This document shows, in pieces, positions 21,307 to 30,500 of a stretch of DNA of 35,148 nucleotides (position 1 is its first letter; each line of letters opens with the position of its first letter). The stretch comes from Chloroflexota bacterium. GTDB taxonomy: Bacteria; Chloroflexota; Limnocylindria; QHBO01. Both the position numbers and the translations under genes were made by a program. The stretch is from positions 1 to 35,148 of the forward strand of contig JACDEL010000025.1 in assembly GCA_013816405.1 (NCBI GenBank), written 5' to 3'. The notes beneath the pieces are model-generated. The model was not told the DNA's origin, ran no database searches, and saw only the letters and a program-made list of their open reading frames with translations.

Positions 21307-23979
21307 ATGCCCGAGCCGCTCGAGACGTATCGGTCCAAGCGCGACTTCTCGCGAACGCCCGAGCCCGAGCCCGGGTCAATCGGGGAGGGGAGCGGGCGCT
21401 TTGTCGTCCAGCGCCATCGGGCCACCCGGCTCCACTACGACCTGCGACTGGAGATTGGCGGCGTCCTCGTCAGCTGGGCCGTGCCGCGCGGACCGACGCT
21501 CGACTCGAAACAGCGGCGCCTGGCGATGCGCACCGAGGACCACCCGATCGAGTATTTCGACTTCGAGGGAACGATTCCGGCCAGGGAATACGGCGCCGGC
21601 GACGTGATCGTGTGGGACTGGGGCACCTTCACCCCCGAAGAGACCGATGATCCGGCGGCGGCGCTGCTCGCCGGCGAGCTCAAGTTCCGGCTGGAGGGCG
21701 AGCGGTTGCGCGGCCGCTACACCATCATCCGGACTGGCGGGAAGCGGGACGCGTACGGCAGGGAGTCCGAGCCCGACCAGTGGCTGCTGATCCACAAGCG
21801 CGATGACGCGGCGGTTGCCGGCTGGGACGCGGAGGAGCATCCGACCAGCGTGAAGACCGGTCGCACCAACGACGAGGTCGTTGCGGGAGTCGAACCACAC
21901 CTGGTTGCGCGGCCTCCGAGCGTGGAGCCGGAGCCAGACCTCGCTGCCGCTCGACCGGCCGCGCTTCCCGATTTCGTGAAGCCGATGCTTGCCACGCTCA
22001 CCGAGGGCGCCTTCGACGATCCGGATTGGCTGTACGAGATCAAGTGGGACGGCTACCGGGTCGAGGCGGTCGTCCATCCGAATGCGGTTCGGATCTGGAC
22101 CCGCAACCACATCGACGCCGCAACCTACTTCCCAGACCTGGCCGGCGCAACCGACTGGATCGCCGCGCGCGAGGCCGTGGTGGACGGTGAGGTGGTGGCC
22201 CTTGACCCGGGAGGCCGCCCCGATTTCTCGCTGCTCCAGGACCGGACCGGACTGCGGGGGTTGGACGCCACCGGTCGGCGCTCGTCCGATGGACCAAAGC
22301 TCACCTCCGAGGAACGCAGGGCGATCCCGCTGGCGTACATGGTCTTCGACCTGCTGCACCTCGACGGCAACTCCCTCTTGGACGTGCCGCTCGAGGAGCG
22401 GAAGCGTCTCCTGCATCGGCTCATCCGGCCACATCCGCTGGTGCGTTATGCGGCACACGTGGTCGGGGATGGCGACGCCTTCGTTCGCGCGGCTGCCGAT
22501 CGGGGCCTGGAAGGGGTGGTTGCCAAGCGTCGGGCGAGCCGCTACGAGCCCGGCAAGCGATCGCGCGACTGGCTGAAGATCAAGCTGCGTCGCGAGCAGG
22601 AGCTTGTCGTGGCAGGGTGGCTGCCCGGGAAGGGAAGCCACGCCGACCTCGGATCGCTCATCGTCGCCGTGAACGCCGATGGTCACCTCAGGCACGCGGG
22701 TCAGGTTGGCAGCGGCATCTCGGCGACCATGCGTAAGCAACTCCTGGCCGCCATGGAGCCACTGCGCCGCGATACATCGCCGCTGGATCCTGTGCCCCGG
22801 CTGCCTGCGGCGCGCTGGGTGGAGCCTCGCATCGTGATTCGGGCGGAATTCGCAGAATGGACATCCGATGGATTGTTGCGACAGGCGGCCTTCAAGGGAA
22901 TCGAGGTGGGGAAGGAGCCTGCCGCCGTCGTTCGCGAAGAAGCGATGCCCGCCGCGCGGGTCGTGGCGCGCGCTCCCGGCAGCCGCTCGTCGGCAGCGGC
23001 CCGAGGCAACAGATCAGATCACTTGAACACGGCCGTCCTCGAGGCGACCCCCGCCGAGCTTGCGGCCCTCGATGCCATGGAACGCGACGGTACCTGGCAG
23101 GTTGCGGGCCATGAGGTCCGCCTCACGAACCTGGGCAAGGTGCTCTTCCCGGCGGCGGATGGACATCCCGCCCTCACCAAGCGCGACCTCATTCGGCACT
23201 ACGTGTCGGTAGGCCCGATCCTCGTGCCGCACCTGGCGGGCCGTGGCCTCAACCTCCAGCGCTTCCCGGACGGGATCGGGAAGGCCGGCTTCTGGCAGAA
23301 GGATCTGCCCGGCCACGCACCGAGCTGGATCGCGCGCTGGACCTACACCGGCAGCGAAGGGCCCAAGGACTACGTCGTGGCCGATCGGGTCGCGACGCTC
23401 GCGTGGCTGGGACAGGAGGGTGCGATCGAGCTGCACCCGTGGACCTCGCGCACCAGCGCGCCTGATCGGCCGACCTTCGCATTGATCGACATCGACCCGG
23501 GAACGAGAACGACCTTCGAGGAGATCCTCGTTCTGGCGCGACTGTATCGGACCGCACTCCAGCACCTGGGGGTGATCGGCCTTCCGAAGGTGAGCGGCAA
23601 GCGCGGCGTCCAGATCTGGCTGCCGATCGAGCCCGCCTACACCTTCAAGCAGACACGCGATTGGGTGGAGATGCTGTCGAGGGCGGTGGGGCAGACCGTG
23701 CCGGAGCTCGTGAGCTGGGAATGGTCGAAGCGTGACCGCGCGGGCCGGGCCCGGCTCGACTTCACCCAGAATGCGATCAATCGGACGCTCGTCGCACCCT
23801 ATTCGGCTCGACCAGCGCCGGGAGCTCCCGTCTCTGCGCCGATCACATGGGATGAGCTCGACGATCCCAAGCTCACACCAGACTATTGGACCATTCGCTC
23901 CCTGCCCGAGCGGCTGGCGGCGTTCGGCGACCTGTTCGCCCCTGCCCTCAGCGAGGCACAGAAGCTGCCGTCACTCTGA
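21307..23979 (+). CDS. ligD: Multifunctional DNA ligase D (phosphoesterase-ligase-polymerase)
   Basis: 890 aa; the end-processing and sealing enzyme of bacterial non-homologous end joining. Domain order is phosphoesterase (about 10-190; FVVQRHRATRLHYDLRLEIGG, SWAVPRGP, DHPIEYFDFEGTIP), ATP-dependent ligase (about 220-540; adenylation Lys in YEIKWDGYRVEA, VDGEVVALD, GLEGVVAKR, DWLKIKL), then primase/polymerase (about 590-880; VRLTNLGKVLFP, FPDGIGKAGFWQKDLP, IDIDPG with catalytic aspartates). This is the Pseudomonas-type order; mycobacterial LigD has the polymerase first. Its partner Ku is not in this window and should lie elsewhere. A leaderless start is predicted from TATCGT 6 nt upstream. 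A long-stem terminator follows. Confidence 0.95.
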   Translation: MPEPLETYRSKRDFSRTPEPEPGSIGEGSGRFVVQRHRATRLHYDLRLEIGGVLVSWAVPRGPTLDSKQRRLAMRTEDHPIEYFDFEGTIPAREYGAGDVIVWDWGTFTPEETDDPAAALLAGELKFRLEGERLRGRYTIIRTGGKRDAYGRESEPDQWLLIHKRDDAAVAGWDAEEHPTSVKTGRTNDEVVAGVEPHLVARPPSVEPEPDLAAARPAALPDFVKPMLATLTEGAFDDPDWLYEIKWDGYRVEAVVHPNAVRIWTRNHIDAATYFPDLAGATDWIAAREAVVDGEVVALDPGGRPDFSLLQDRTGLRGLDATGRRSSDGPKLTSEERRAIPLAYMVFDLLHLDGNSLLDVPLEERKRLLHRLIRPHPLVRYAAHVVGDGDAFVRAAADRGLEGVVAKRRASRYEPGKRSRDWLKIKLRREQELVVAGWLPGKGSHADLGSLIVAVNADGHLRHAGQVGSGISATMRKQLLAAMEPLRRDTSPLDPVPRLPAARWVEPRIVIRAEFAEWTSDGLLRQAAFKGIEVGKEPAAVVREEAMPAARVVARAPGSRSSAAARGNRSDHLNTAVLEATPAELAALDAMERDGTWQVAGHEVRLTNLGKVLFPAADGHPALTKRDLIRHYVSVGPILVPHLAGRGLNLQRFPDGIGKAGFWQKDLPGHAPSWIARWTYTGSEGPKDYVVADRVATLAWLGQEGAIELHPWTSRTSAPDRPTFALIDIDPGTRTTFEEILVLARLYRTALQHLGVIGLPKVSGKRGVQIWLPIEPAYTFKQTRDWVEMLSRAVGQTVPELVSWEWSKRDRAGRARLDFTQNAINRTLVAPYSARPAPGAPVSAPITWDELDDPKLTPDYWTIRSLPERLAAFGDLFAPALSEAQKLPSL

Positions 23980-23991
23980 GCGCAACGAAAG

Positions 23992-24050
23992 GCCGCGGGT
24001 GGAGCGCCGAGCCTGGGAGTCACAGGAGCGGAGCCGCCCGCGGCGATTTT
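23992..24050 (+). terminator. Terminator downstream of ligD
   Basis: GCCGCGGGTGG (23992-24002) pairs with CCGCCCGCGGC (24034-24044) over 11 pairs with one G-U; a 31-nt loop, then GATTTT. Confidence 0.65.
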
Positions 24051-24272
24051 GCGAACGGTAGAGGGGACGACGGGTCTAGCTGGGCCAGCCGCCGCCGGTG
24101 TGTGCACTGCGCATATGCGTCTCCTCGAGCGACCGCCTCGCATGAGACGTAGCCGCAGGGAAACGTTCGTACCCGGAGGTCGCCCCTTCAATGACCCATG
24201 GGTACCGACGTCGTGAGGGTTGGGCAGTACTTCCGGGGGAGCGAGCAGTCAAATGGGACTTGCCAAGGCCCG
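24051..24272. other. Non-coding leader of the HTH/TPR regulator
   Basis: No gene recognised; contains the upstream promoter region of the next gene. Confidence 0.3.
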
Positions 24273-24278
24273 TATACT
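24273..24278 (+). promoter_or_regulatory. -10 hexamer TATACT of the HTH/TPR regulator
   Basis: Near-consensus TATACT, 7 nt before the ATG at 24286, so the mRNA should start at the codon itself. Confidence 0.55.
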
Positions 24279-24285
24279 CCCGTCA

Positions 24286-25584
24286 ATGCCGCGTACCCGA
24301 CTGCCCAGCCAGAGCACCGCGCACGACAGCGCACTCGCTCAGCAGATCGGCGGGCGCATCCGCGACGCACGGAAGCGCAGCGGCCTGACCCAGCAGCAGT
24401 TGGCAGGGGATCGGTACACGAAGGCCTACGTCAGCGCGCTGGAGACCGGCATCGCCCGACCATCGATGGTCGCCCTCAGCTACCTCGCGGAGCGCCTCTC
24501 GCTGCCGCCCAGCCATTTCCTGGACGAGCAGAATCCCGCCTGGAGCCGATTGGCGGTCGACATGACCCTTGCGTCGGGCGATTGGCAGGCCGCTGCCGAT
24601 GGCTACGCGTCCCTGCTCGACATCCCCATCGACGACCTCGGTCGCGCCCAGGTCCTGCGGGGCCGCGCCGAGGCGTTGGCACGCCTGGACAAGGGCAAGG
24701 ACGCGGTCACGGCTGCCGCCGAGGCGGCTCGCCTCTTCGCCTCCCTGGGGCGGATCTCTGACGAGGCGCTGGCCCGATACTGGCTGGCCTACGGCCTCTA
24801 CCTGTCAGATCAGGAGGCCGATGCGCAGAGCCTCCTTTCCTCGCTTCTGGAGCGGGTACGAGCCGGCCTGAAGGTCGAGCCGGACTTCGAGATGCGCCTG
24901 TTGACGGCGCTCGCCGCCGTGGCGTCGCGCAGCGGCGACTATGCGCGATCCCTGACCCACCTCGAGACGGCCCGTGGCCTGGCCGAGGACCTCGACGATC
25001 GCCGGCGTGCGATGTTCCTCTTCAACCTGGCGATCAGCTACCAGGAGACCGGGGACCTGGAGGCGGCCATTCGCACCGGGACCCAGGGGCTGGCCCTCCT
25101 TCGCTCAGCAGGCGCCGGCTTCGAATCGGCGCAGATCGAGAACACCCTCGCGCTGGCGTACCTGTCCAGCGGGAACATCGAGCGCGCCGCCGAGTTTGCC
25201 GACAAGGCACGCGCTGCGTTTGAGGAGGTCGATGACGATCGCTTCCTGTGCGCCGTGCTCGACACCGACGCACAGGTGGCATTGGCTCAGGGTCGGCTTG
25301 ACGACGCGGTGACGACGGCCAGACGCGCGATGGAGATGGCGCGGTCGACCGGCAATCACGGGGTCGAGCTGACCGCGCTACTCACCGAAGCTCGCGCGCT
25401 CCGCGCCAGCGACGACACCGAGGGGGCCGAGGCCCGCTTCGCGCAGGCCGCGACGCTGGCCAGAGCGGGGCACTCCGCTGGACGGACTCGGGAGGTGTTG
25501 CGTGAGTGGGCGGAGCTGCGCGCCACCCTGGGAGATCACCGCGGAGCCTATGAGTTGACCAGGGAGGCACTCTCGGTCAAATAA
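24286..25584 (+). CDS. HTH (Xre-type) transcriptional regulator with TPR domain
   Basis: 432 aa. Residues about 15-75 are an Xre-type helix-turn-helix (IGGRIRDARKRSGLTQQQLAGDRYTKAYVSALETGIARPSMVALSYLAERL). The remainder is a run of TPR-like helical hairpins of about 40 residues (for example LGRAQVLRGRAEALARLDKGKDAVTAAAEAARLF, MFLFNLAISYQETGDLEAAIRTGTQGLALL, ENTLALAYLSSGNIERAAEFADKARAAF). The HTH-plus-TPR layout is that of the RRNPP group (PlcR, Rgg) that bind exported peptides in Firmicutes; here it is a common Chloroflexota type of unknown ligand. A promoter with a palindrome lies immediately after its stop codon and may be one of its targets. Confidence 0.88.
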   Translation: MPRTRLPSQSTAHDSALAQQIGGRIRDARKRSGLTQQQLAGDRYTKAYVSALETGIARPSMVALSYLAERLSLPPSHFLDEQNPAWSRLAVDMTLASGDWQAAADGYASLLDIPIDDLGRAQVLRGRAEALARLDKGKDAVTAAAEAARLFASLGRISDEALARYWLAYGLYLSDQEADAQSLLSSLLERVRAGLKVEPDFEMRLLTALAAVASRSGDYARSLTHLETARGLAEDLDDRRRAMFLFNLAISYQETGDLEAAIRTGTQGLALLRSAGAGFESAQIENTLALAYLSSGNIERAAEFADKARAAFEEVDDDRFLCAVLDTDAQVALAQGRLDDAVTTARRAMEMARSTGNHGVELTALLTEARALRASDDTEGAEARFAQAATLARAGHSAGRTREVLREWAELRATLGDHRGAYELTREALSVK

Positions 25585-25587
25585 AGG

Positions 25588-25617
25588 TTGACAAGTGCAC
25601 TCCGGTGCAGTTAGCCT
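25588..25617 (+). promoter_or_regulatory. Promoter with internal palindrome behind the HTH/TPR gene
   Basis: Consensus -35 TTGACA (25588-25593), then TTAGCC after 17 bp or TAGCCT (25612-25617) after 18 bp. Between them TGCAC-TCCG-GTGCA (25596-25609) is an inverted repeat, the classic place for a repressor. The -35 starts 3 bp after the preceding stop codon. Confidence 0.55.
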
Positions 25618-25618
25618 G

Positions 25619-25733
25619 CCATCAGCGAGTTGGTCTGGGTACCCGCCAGGTGCAACGCCGGCGTGGGACCAACTCAGAGGCGGGGAATCGGGATCGGAGA
25701 TCGGGCACAGCTCCGATCCCAATGCCCCGCGAA
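25619..25733 (+). ncRNA. Candidate small RNA downstream of the HTH/TPR regulator
   Basis: Behind the promoter at 25588 the DNA folds well but encodes no recognisable protein and has no plus-strand gene for over 600 bp. A 9-bp perfect stem GAGTTGGTC / GACCAACTC (25627-25635 and 25667-25675) encloses GC-rich inner pairs. A 10-bp perfect stem GGGATCGGAG / CTCCGATCCC (25690-25699 and 25711-25720), framed by CGGGG/CCCCG, closes the 3' side. There is no U-tract, so the end is uncertain. It could instead be only the bidirectional terminator region of the flanking convergent genes. Confidence 0.4.
25690..25720. terminator. Hairpin between convergent genes
   Basis: 10-bp perfect stem with an 11-nt loop and an outer CGGGG/CCCCG pair, no T-run; probable bidirectional terminator or the 3' end of the candidate small RNA. 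Confidence 0.5.
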
Positions 25734-25734
25734 A

Positions 25735-26325
25735 TCAGGAAGCCACCGGTGTTTCGACCAGCGTGAAGCGTCCTGCCGCAAAGGGATCCTCAGCACCGGG
25801 CAGGTAGATCCGCATCGCATACCTGCCCGGACCCCAGGCCTCCAGCAGGTTGGTCGCGCGTACCTCGAAGGCAAAGACCCGCGAGGTGGCGACGATCCGC
25901 TGCTCGGATGACCGCTGTGCAATGGTCTGCGTGCCGTCGGCATTCAGCCGGATGATCTCTACGAGGACCGTGTCCGTCCCTGCAGCCGCCAGCATCCGTA
26001 CGGAGTAGACAAACGGGTCGCCGTCCCGGAAGCGATCCGTCGCCCCGATCGCCTCTCCGCTGACGGGATCCAGGGCAGTGCCGTACATGATCGGCGCGGG
26101 ACTCGCCCCACTCGGCGACGGGGACGGCTGGGAAAGTCCAGTCTCCGACCCGGCACGGCCAACAAGGAACGCCAACACGGCCACACCCACGGCGGCAGCC
26201 GCCCATCCAAGCCAGGTCTGCGCTCGGGGACTCAGGCCTCCCCGCCGCTCCGCGGCCATCTGTCGCGCCTGCAACGGACGGCCGCGTTGGAGGCGGAACC
26301 TCGAGCCACCGATCCGCCTGCTCAT
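25735..26325 (-). CDS. Membrane-anchored extracytoplasmic protein of unknown function
   Basis: 196 aa. A basic cytosolic tail of about 40 residues is followed by one membrane helix (WLGWAAAAVGVAVLAFLVG), a Ser/Pro linker (SQPSPSPSGASPAP), and a domain rich in beta-strand patterns (DPFVYSVRMLAAAGTDTVLVEIIRL, RVFAFEVRATNLLEAWGPGRYAMRIYLPG, AAGRFTLVE), so the C-terminal part should be an outside beta-sandwich. No enzyme motif is seen. The ATG at 26325 is chosen; TAGAGT lies 10 nt upstream (plus 26336-26341). It is divergent from the DUF3090 gene with only 44 bp between starts. Confidence 0.75.
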   Translation of the reverse strand: MSRRIGGSRFRLQRGRPLQARQMAAERRGGLSPRAQTWLGWAAAAVGVAVLAFLVGRAGSETGLSQPSPSPSGASPAPIMYGTALDPVSGEAIGATDRFRDGDPFVYSVRMLAAAGTDTVLVEIIRLNADGTQTIAQRSSEQRIVATSRVFAFEVRATNLLEAWGPGRYAMRIYLPGAEDPFAAGRFTLVETPVAS

Positions 26326-26357
26326 CTCGGCCCAAACTCTAACGGGCTGATTCCAGA

Positions 26358-26363
26358 TACGAT
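26358..26363 (+). promoter_or_regulatory. -10 hexamer TACGAT of the DUF3090 gene
   Basis: TACGAT, 6 nt before the ATG at 26370. Same hexamer and spacing class as the msrB promoter. Confidence 0.5.
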
Positions 26364-26369
26364 GTCCCC

Positions 26370-26903
26370 ATGACCCGCCGCGTCTTCGACTTCGACACCC
26401 CTGACCGATTCGTCGCGGGCGTCCTCGGCGAGCCCGGCGCAAGGACGTTCTACCTCCAGGCACGACAGGGCGGCGCACTCGTCAGCATCGGCTTGGAGAA
26501 GACCCAGGTGGCCGCACTCGCCGGTCGCATGTCCGAGCTGCTGGACACGGTCGAGGGGCTGTCAGGCGAGCTTCCAGCTGGAGTGGCTCGCGACGACCGG
26601 CCACTCGAAGAGCCAACCGTCGAGTTGTTCAGGGTCGGTGCCATGGCCCTGGCCTGGGATGCGACAGCTGCCCAGATCGTCATCGAGGCACAGCCGCTGG
26701 GGGCGGAGGCCGCGCTTGACGAGACGCCCGACCAGAGGCCGGTCAGTGCCGACCTGTTCCGGGTGCGGGTCGAGCCCGCACGCGCGCGGGATTTCATCCG
26801 GCGCGCCGCTGCACTGATCGCGGCCGGGCGACCCGCCTGCCCGTTCTGCGGACAGCCGTTGGAAGCGACGGGCCATTTCTGCCCAAAGACGAACCTGAAC
26901 TGA
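26370..26903 (+). CDS. DUF3090 family protein
   Basis: 177 aa. FDFDTPDRFVAGVLGEPGARTFYLQARQGGALVSIGLEKTQVAALAGRMSELL is the DUF3090 signature, and the C-terminal PACPFCGQPLEATGHFCPKTN gives a treble-clef-like zinc site (CxxC...HxC). The family is widespread in Actinobacteria and Chloroflexota and often lies next to phosphatase-like genes; its role is unknown. Here a tyrosine/dual-specificity-like phosphatase gene follows 8 bp later, so an operon is likely. The start is set by the -10 at 26358 and the absence of any upstream alternative. Confidence 0.88.
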   Translation: MTRRVFDFDTPDRFVAGVLGEPGARTFYLQARQGGALVSIGLEKTQVAALAGRMSELLDTVEGLSGELPAGVARDDRPLEEPTVELFRVGAMALAWDATAAQIVIEAQPLGAEAALDETPDQRPVSADLFRVRVEPARARDFIRRAAALIAAGRPACPFCGQPLEATGHFCPKTNLN

Positions 26904-26911
26904 CGATCGAC

Positions 26912-27505
26912 GTGGGGGGCGGGAACGCCGACCACGCCGGCTTCGACCCGGAACTGCCGATCGACTGGCTCGAGCCGGTCCAGCTGGGGGACACGCTGCC
27001 GGGGCGCCTGGGCCTCACCATCCTGCCCGGCAAGCGGGGGACCTCGTTCCGCTATCCGGGCCGGACGTACCGCCGCGACCTGGATGAGGACTTTGCCCTG
27101 CTGCGCTCGGTCGGCATCGAGCGCCTGTTGCTGCTGGTTGACGACTCCGAGCTGCGTCAGTGGAGCGACCCGGCGATCATCGAGCGGGGGGGCGCTGCCG
27201 GCGTGAGGGTCATTCGGCACCCGATCCCTGACGGGAGACCGCCATCCTCAACCGGAGAGATGAACGCCATCCTCGCTGCGATCCGCGAAGGTCGAACCGC
27301 CGGCAACGTGGCGGTGGCGTGCATGGGCGGCGTCGGACGGACAGGTACGGTCGCCGCCTGCGCCCTGATAGAGGGCGGGATGACGCCCGACGAGGCGATT
27401 GCGACCGTTCGCGCCGTGCGGCACCCGACTGCCGTCGAAACCGCGGAGCAGGAGCGATTCGTACGCTCCTTCGGGACGGGGAGCCGGGCCGCCGATCGCG
27501 CCTAG
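26912..27505 (+). CDS. Tyrosine/dual-specificity-type protein phosphatase
   Basis: 197 aa. The P-loop VACMGGVGRTGTVAAC supplies the C(x)5R catalytic motif (Cys-Met-Gly-Gly-Val-Gly-Arg), and DDSELRQW and HPIPDGRPP upstream include the likely general-acid Asp loop. It looks like the CDKN3-related branch of small cysteine phosphatases. The first in-frame start is GTG at 26912, 8 bp after the DUF3090 stop. The last four bases, CTAG, are shared with the stop codon of the convergent helicase gene. Substrates could be phosphoproteins or nucleotides. Confidence 0.85.
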   Translation: MGGGNADHAGFDPELPIDWLEPVQLGDTLPGRLGLTILPGKRGTSFRYPGRTYRRDLDEDFALLRSVGIERLLLLVDDSELRQWSDPAIIERGGAAGVRVIRHPIPDGRPPSSTGEMNAILAAIREGRTAGNVAVACMGGVGRTGTVAACALIEGGMTPDEAIATVRAVRHPTAVETAEQERFVRSFGTGSRAADRA

Positions 27506-30500
27506 CGGGCAACCTCCTGCGGCTGCTGCGCACTTGCGACCTGTGTTGCCGCGACCTCCACGAACCGGCAGAGCGCATTCGCCAGTCGCATTTGCAATGG
27601 AGTGTGGACGCGCACCTTGAGGAGCTCGGGCGACGCGATCACGATCGCCAGGCAGCGGCCTCGCGAGGTCGCGACGTTGAGACGGTTCAGCGAATAGAGG
27701 AATTCGATCGATCGCGGCATCTCCGCCTGCGACGACGTGGCCATCGAATAGATGGCCACGGCTCCCTGTTGTCCCTGGATCTTGTCCACCGTTGCGACCC
27801 TGGCTTCGCGGGGACCGGCCGGGGCCTGGAGGGCGACGGTGCGCAGGCGCTCGGCGAGGAGCTCGACCTGGGCGTTGTAGGGAGCGATCACGAGCAGGTC
27901 CTCTGGCGTGATCGGCCTCACCTCTCCATTTGCGTTGGTCCACATCCCGGCGAGCAGATTCTGGTAGAGCTCGACGGCGGCTGCCGCTTCTTCCTCGGAG
28001 GTGTTGTGGTTGTCGGCATGGGTGATTGGCACCCATCGCACGCCCGTTCCCGTCATCGGACCCGGCGCCTCGAGCGACTGCCGGGCTGCGCTCGGGGCTG
28101 ACTTCAGCTCTCCCTTGTAGAAGGCAGCCGAGGTGAATGCGTTGACGTCGGGATGCAGACGCCACGTCTCGGCCAGGAAGACGCCACGAGCCGGGTCGAT
28201 GACAGGGTCTCCGGCAAGCACGTATTCGAGTGACGAAGCGCCTGCGCCCTCCGGATGCGCCCCTTTCTTGACCTGGGACAGTTGTTGGGGATCGCCGAGC
28301 AGGATGAGATTGCGTGCAGCACCCGCCACGGCAAGGACGTTCGCCAATGACATCTGGCCGGCCTCGTCGACGAACAGGGTGTCGATGGAGCTCTCGAATT
28401 CCGGTCGTGACCAGAGCCAGGCCGTGCCCGCCGCGACCTGCACCTGGCCCGACGCGAGCGCTACCCGGACCTCGGCATTGTCGCCGGTGCATGCGTACCC
28501 GCAGTCCGCAGGTGGCTCGTCCTCCTTGTCCACCTTGCGAATGGCGGAGATCGTTTGGCGTGCCCCCGCCGCGTGGGCCATGACCTCATCGAGAAGGTTT
28601 TCGATTGCGTGGTGCGTGAAGGCGACGATGCCGATCTGGCGGCCCGCTCGCACCAGCTCCAGAATCATCTGGGCCCCCGTAAACGTCTTGCCCGAGCCGG
28701 GCGGCCCCTGGATCGGCAAGGTTGTCTGATCGAGTACCACGGCGAGGCGCCGCGCTGCGGCGTTGCTGTCCTCGCCGGGCTGGACGAGGGCCGCACCTAC
28801 CGGCTGGCCAGCCCGGGGCGGCAGGCCGAGCAGGAACTCGCGTGACGCCTGCAGAGGCCCATCTCCGCGGAGGCCACTCGCCTCGACACGGAGGGCGAGC
28901 CGCTCGAGTGCTCCCTTCTGCTCGGTGGCGACCAGCGGCTTCTTCGGAATCAGCGATGTGGGATGCGGCCGGGGAGCCCTCACACCCCATTCGAGGTCGA
29001 GTGTGCCATGCAGCGCGTCGAGCTCGACGATCTTCCCGGCAGCGCGCTGGGTCACCGGGTTGAACGGCTCGTCACCTGGCTTCAGCCGGTACGGCTGCTC
29101 TGGGTCGAAGCGATAGCGGTGTCGCACCGACTGACGCGGACGATCCACTTCGGCTGTCCATTCCAACTGGCCGATCGACTCCTCGTCGTCGACGAGCTGT
29201 TCGTCTGATTGCCCGCACCGCTCATAGAAGGCCCACCACTCGACGTTCTCCTCGCGGCGGTGCCATTCCAGCAGGTCGCCGAGGAGGCGACGTACGGGGG
29301 CATCGGAAAGCGAGGCGGGTGACATGCGCAGCCGATCGGCAAGGTCGCGCCTCCGGCGGTCATCAGGGCCCAGCTCGCGTTCAAGCTCCTCGACCTTCGC
29401 TTCCCGCCTGGGCACCGCCCCCCCGGAGCGCTGGGCGAGCTCCGCTCGGCGGTCCTCGAGCCAAGCTCGCAGCTCGAAGTTGGAACGGCAGTCGTCGCGG
29501 TTGTAGTCGTGGATCTGATCCAGGATCGATTGGTCGGCCGTGCCTTCGGAGACCGACAGGATGTATGCCTCATAGGCGACCACCGACGAGCCGGCGTCCT
29601 GCAGGGCCACGTCCCGCCGAAGGTCGTAGAGCGCCTCGAGCTTCTTGATGGAGTAACTGTCCACGCCAATGCGCAGCGCCTGGCGCACGATCGCAAACAG
29701 GTCGACGAATAGCTCCCCGCGCAGGAAGCGATCGACTTCCACCTCGCGGGTAGCGTGACGCGTTGCGAGCATGCCAATCCGCCCGCGCTCGTAGGCGGCG
29801 TAGTGGTACACGTGCATCGTCGGGTCTGCGCGCCATCGGTCCATGACGAAATCCATGAAGCCCTCGAAGGCCAGCTTCTCTTCCGCGGTGTCATGTGCCC
29901 ACCAGGTGTGAAAGCCGCCCTGCTCCCATACGCCGAAGAGGTATTCCAGGCCTTCATCCTCGGCGAACGGGTCCCCCTCCATGTCGAAGAAGAGGTCGCC
30001 GGCGGACGGGGTTGGCAGGCCCGCGAGACCTCGATTCGTTTCGAGGGGAAGGAATTCGTAGAGGGGCTTCGCAAGTGCCCTGGACTGGTGCTGCAGACGA
30101 GCCTGCTGGTGCAGGTTGGTCAGCACCACATCGCCGACCTTCGCGACAACGGGAAGCGGCGCCTCGAGCGCAGCCAGGGCGCTGAAGGTCCCGATCCCGG
30201 CATCGGAGAGTCGCCGAGCGACATCAGATCGCATCCCGGCGACCAGGCTGAGGTGGTCTGCGTCGCGGCGAAGTGCAGTGCAGTACCCGTTCCAGCGGCA
30301 GACTCCGCAGTGGCTCACCGGCTCCGGCGTGACCTCGAGCGGGTAGACGAGAGGCTGGTCCGTCGCGACTGCGGCCTCAAATCTCTGCTTCACGCTGCGG
30401 AAGTAGGCCAGGTAGTCCTCCAGCCGATGTGACTCGACCCGGTGGCCGCTGCCTCCAAGCGCGACGTGCATCATTTCAGGCATCCGTCCCTGGATGCGGG

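Noticed and set aside
21376-22740. 454-codon minus-strand reading frame inside ligD
   Set aside because: Opposite-strand shadow of a clear LigD gene.
28395-28411. 17-bp match (TCGAATTCCGGTCGTGA) between the helicase gene and the repeat at 19196
   Set aside because: The match stops abruptly and lies in well-conserved coding sequence, so chance in a G+C-rich genome is enough.
27248-28492. 414-codon minus-strand reading frame
   Set aside because: Shadow of the helicase gene in another frame, Arg/Gly-rich with no motif.
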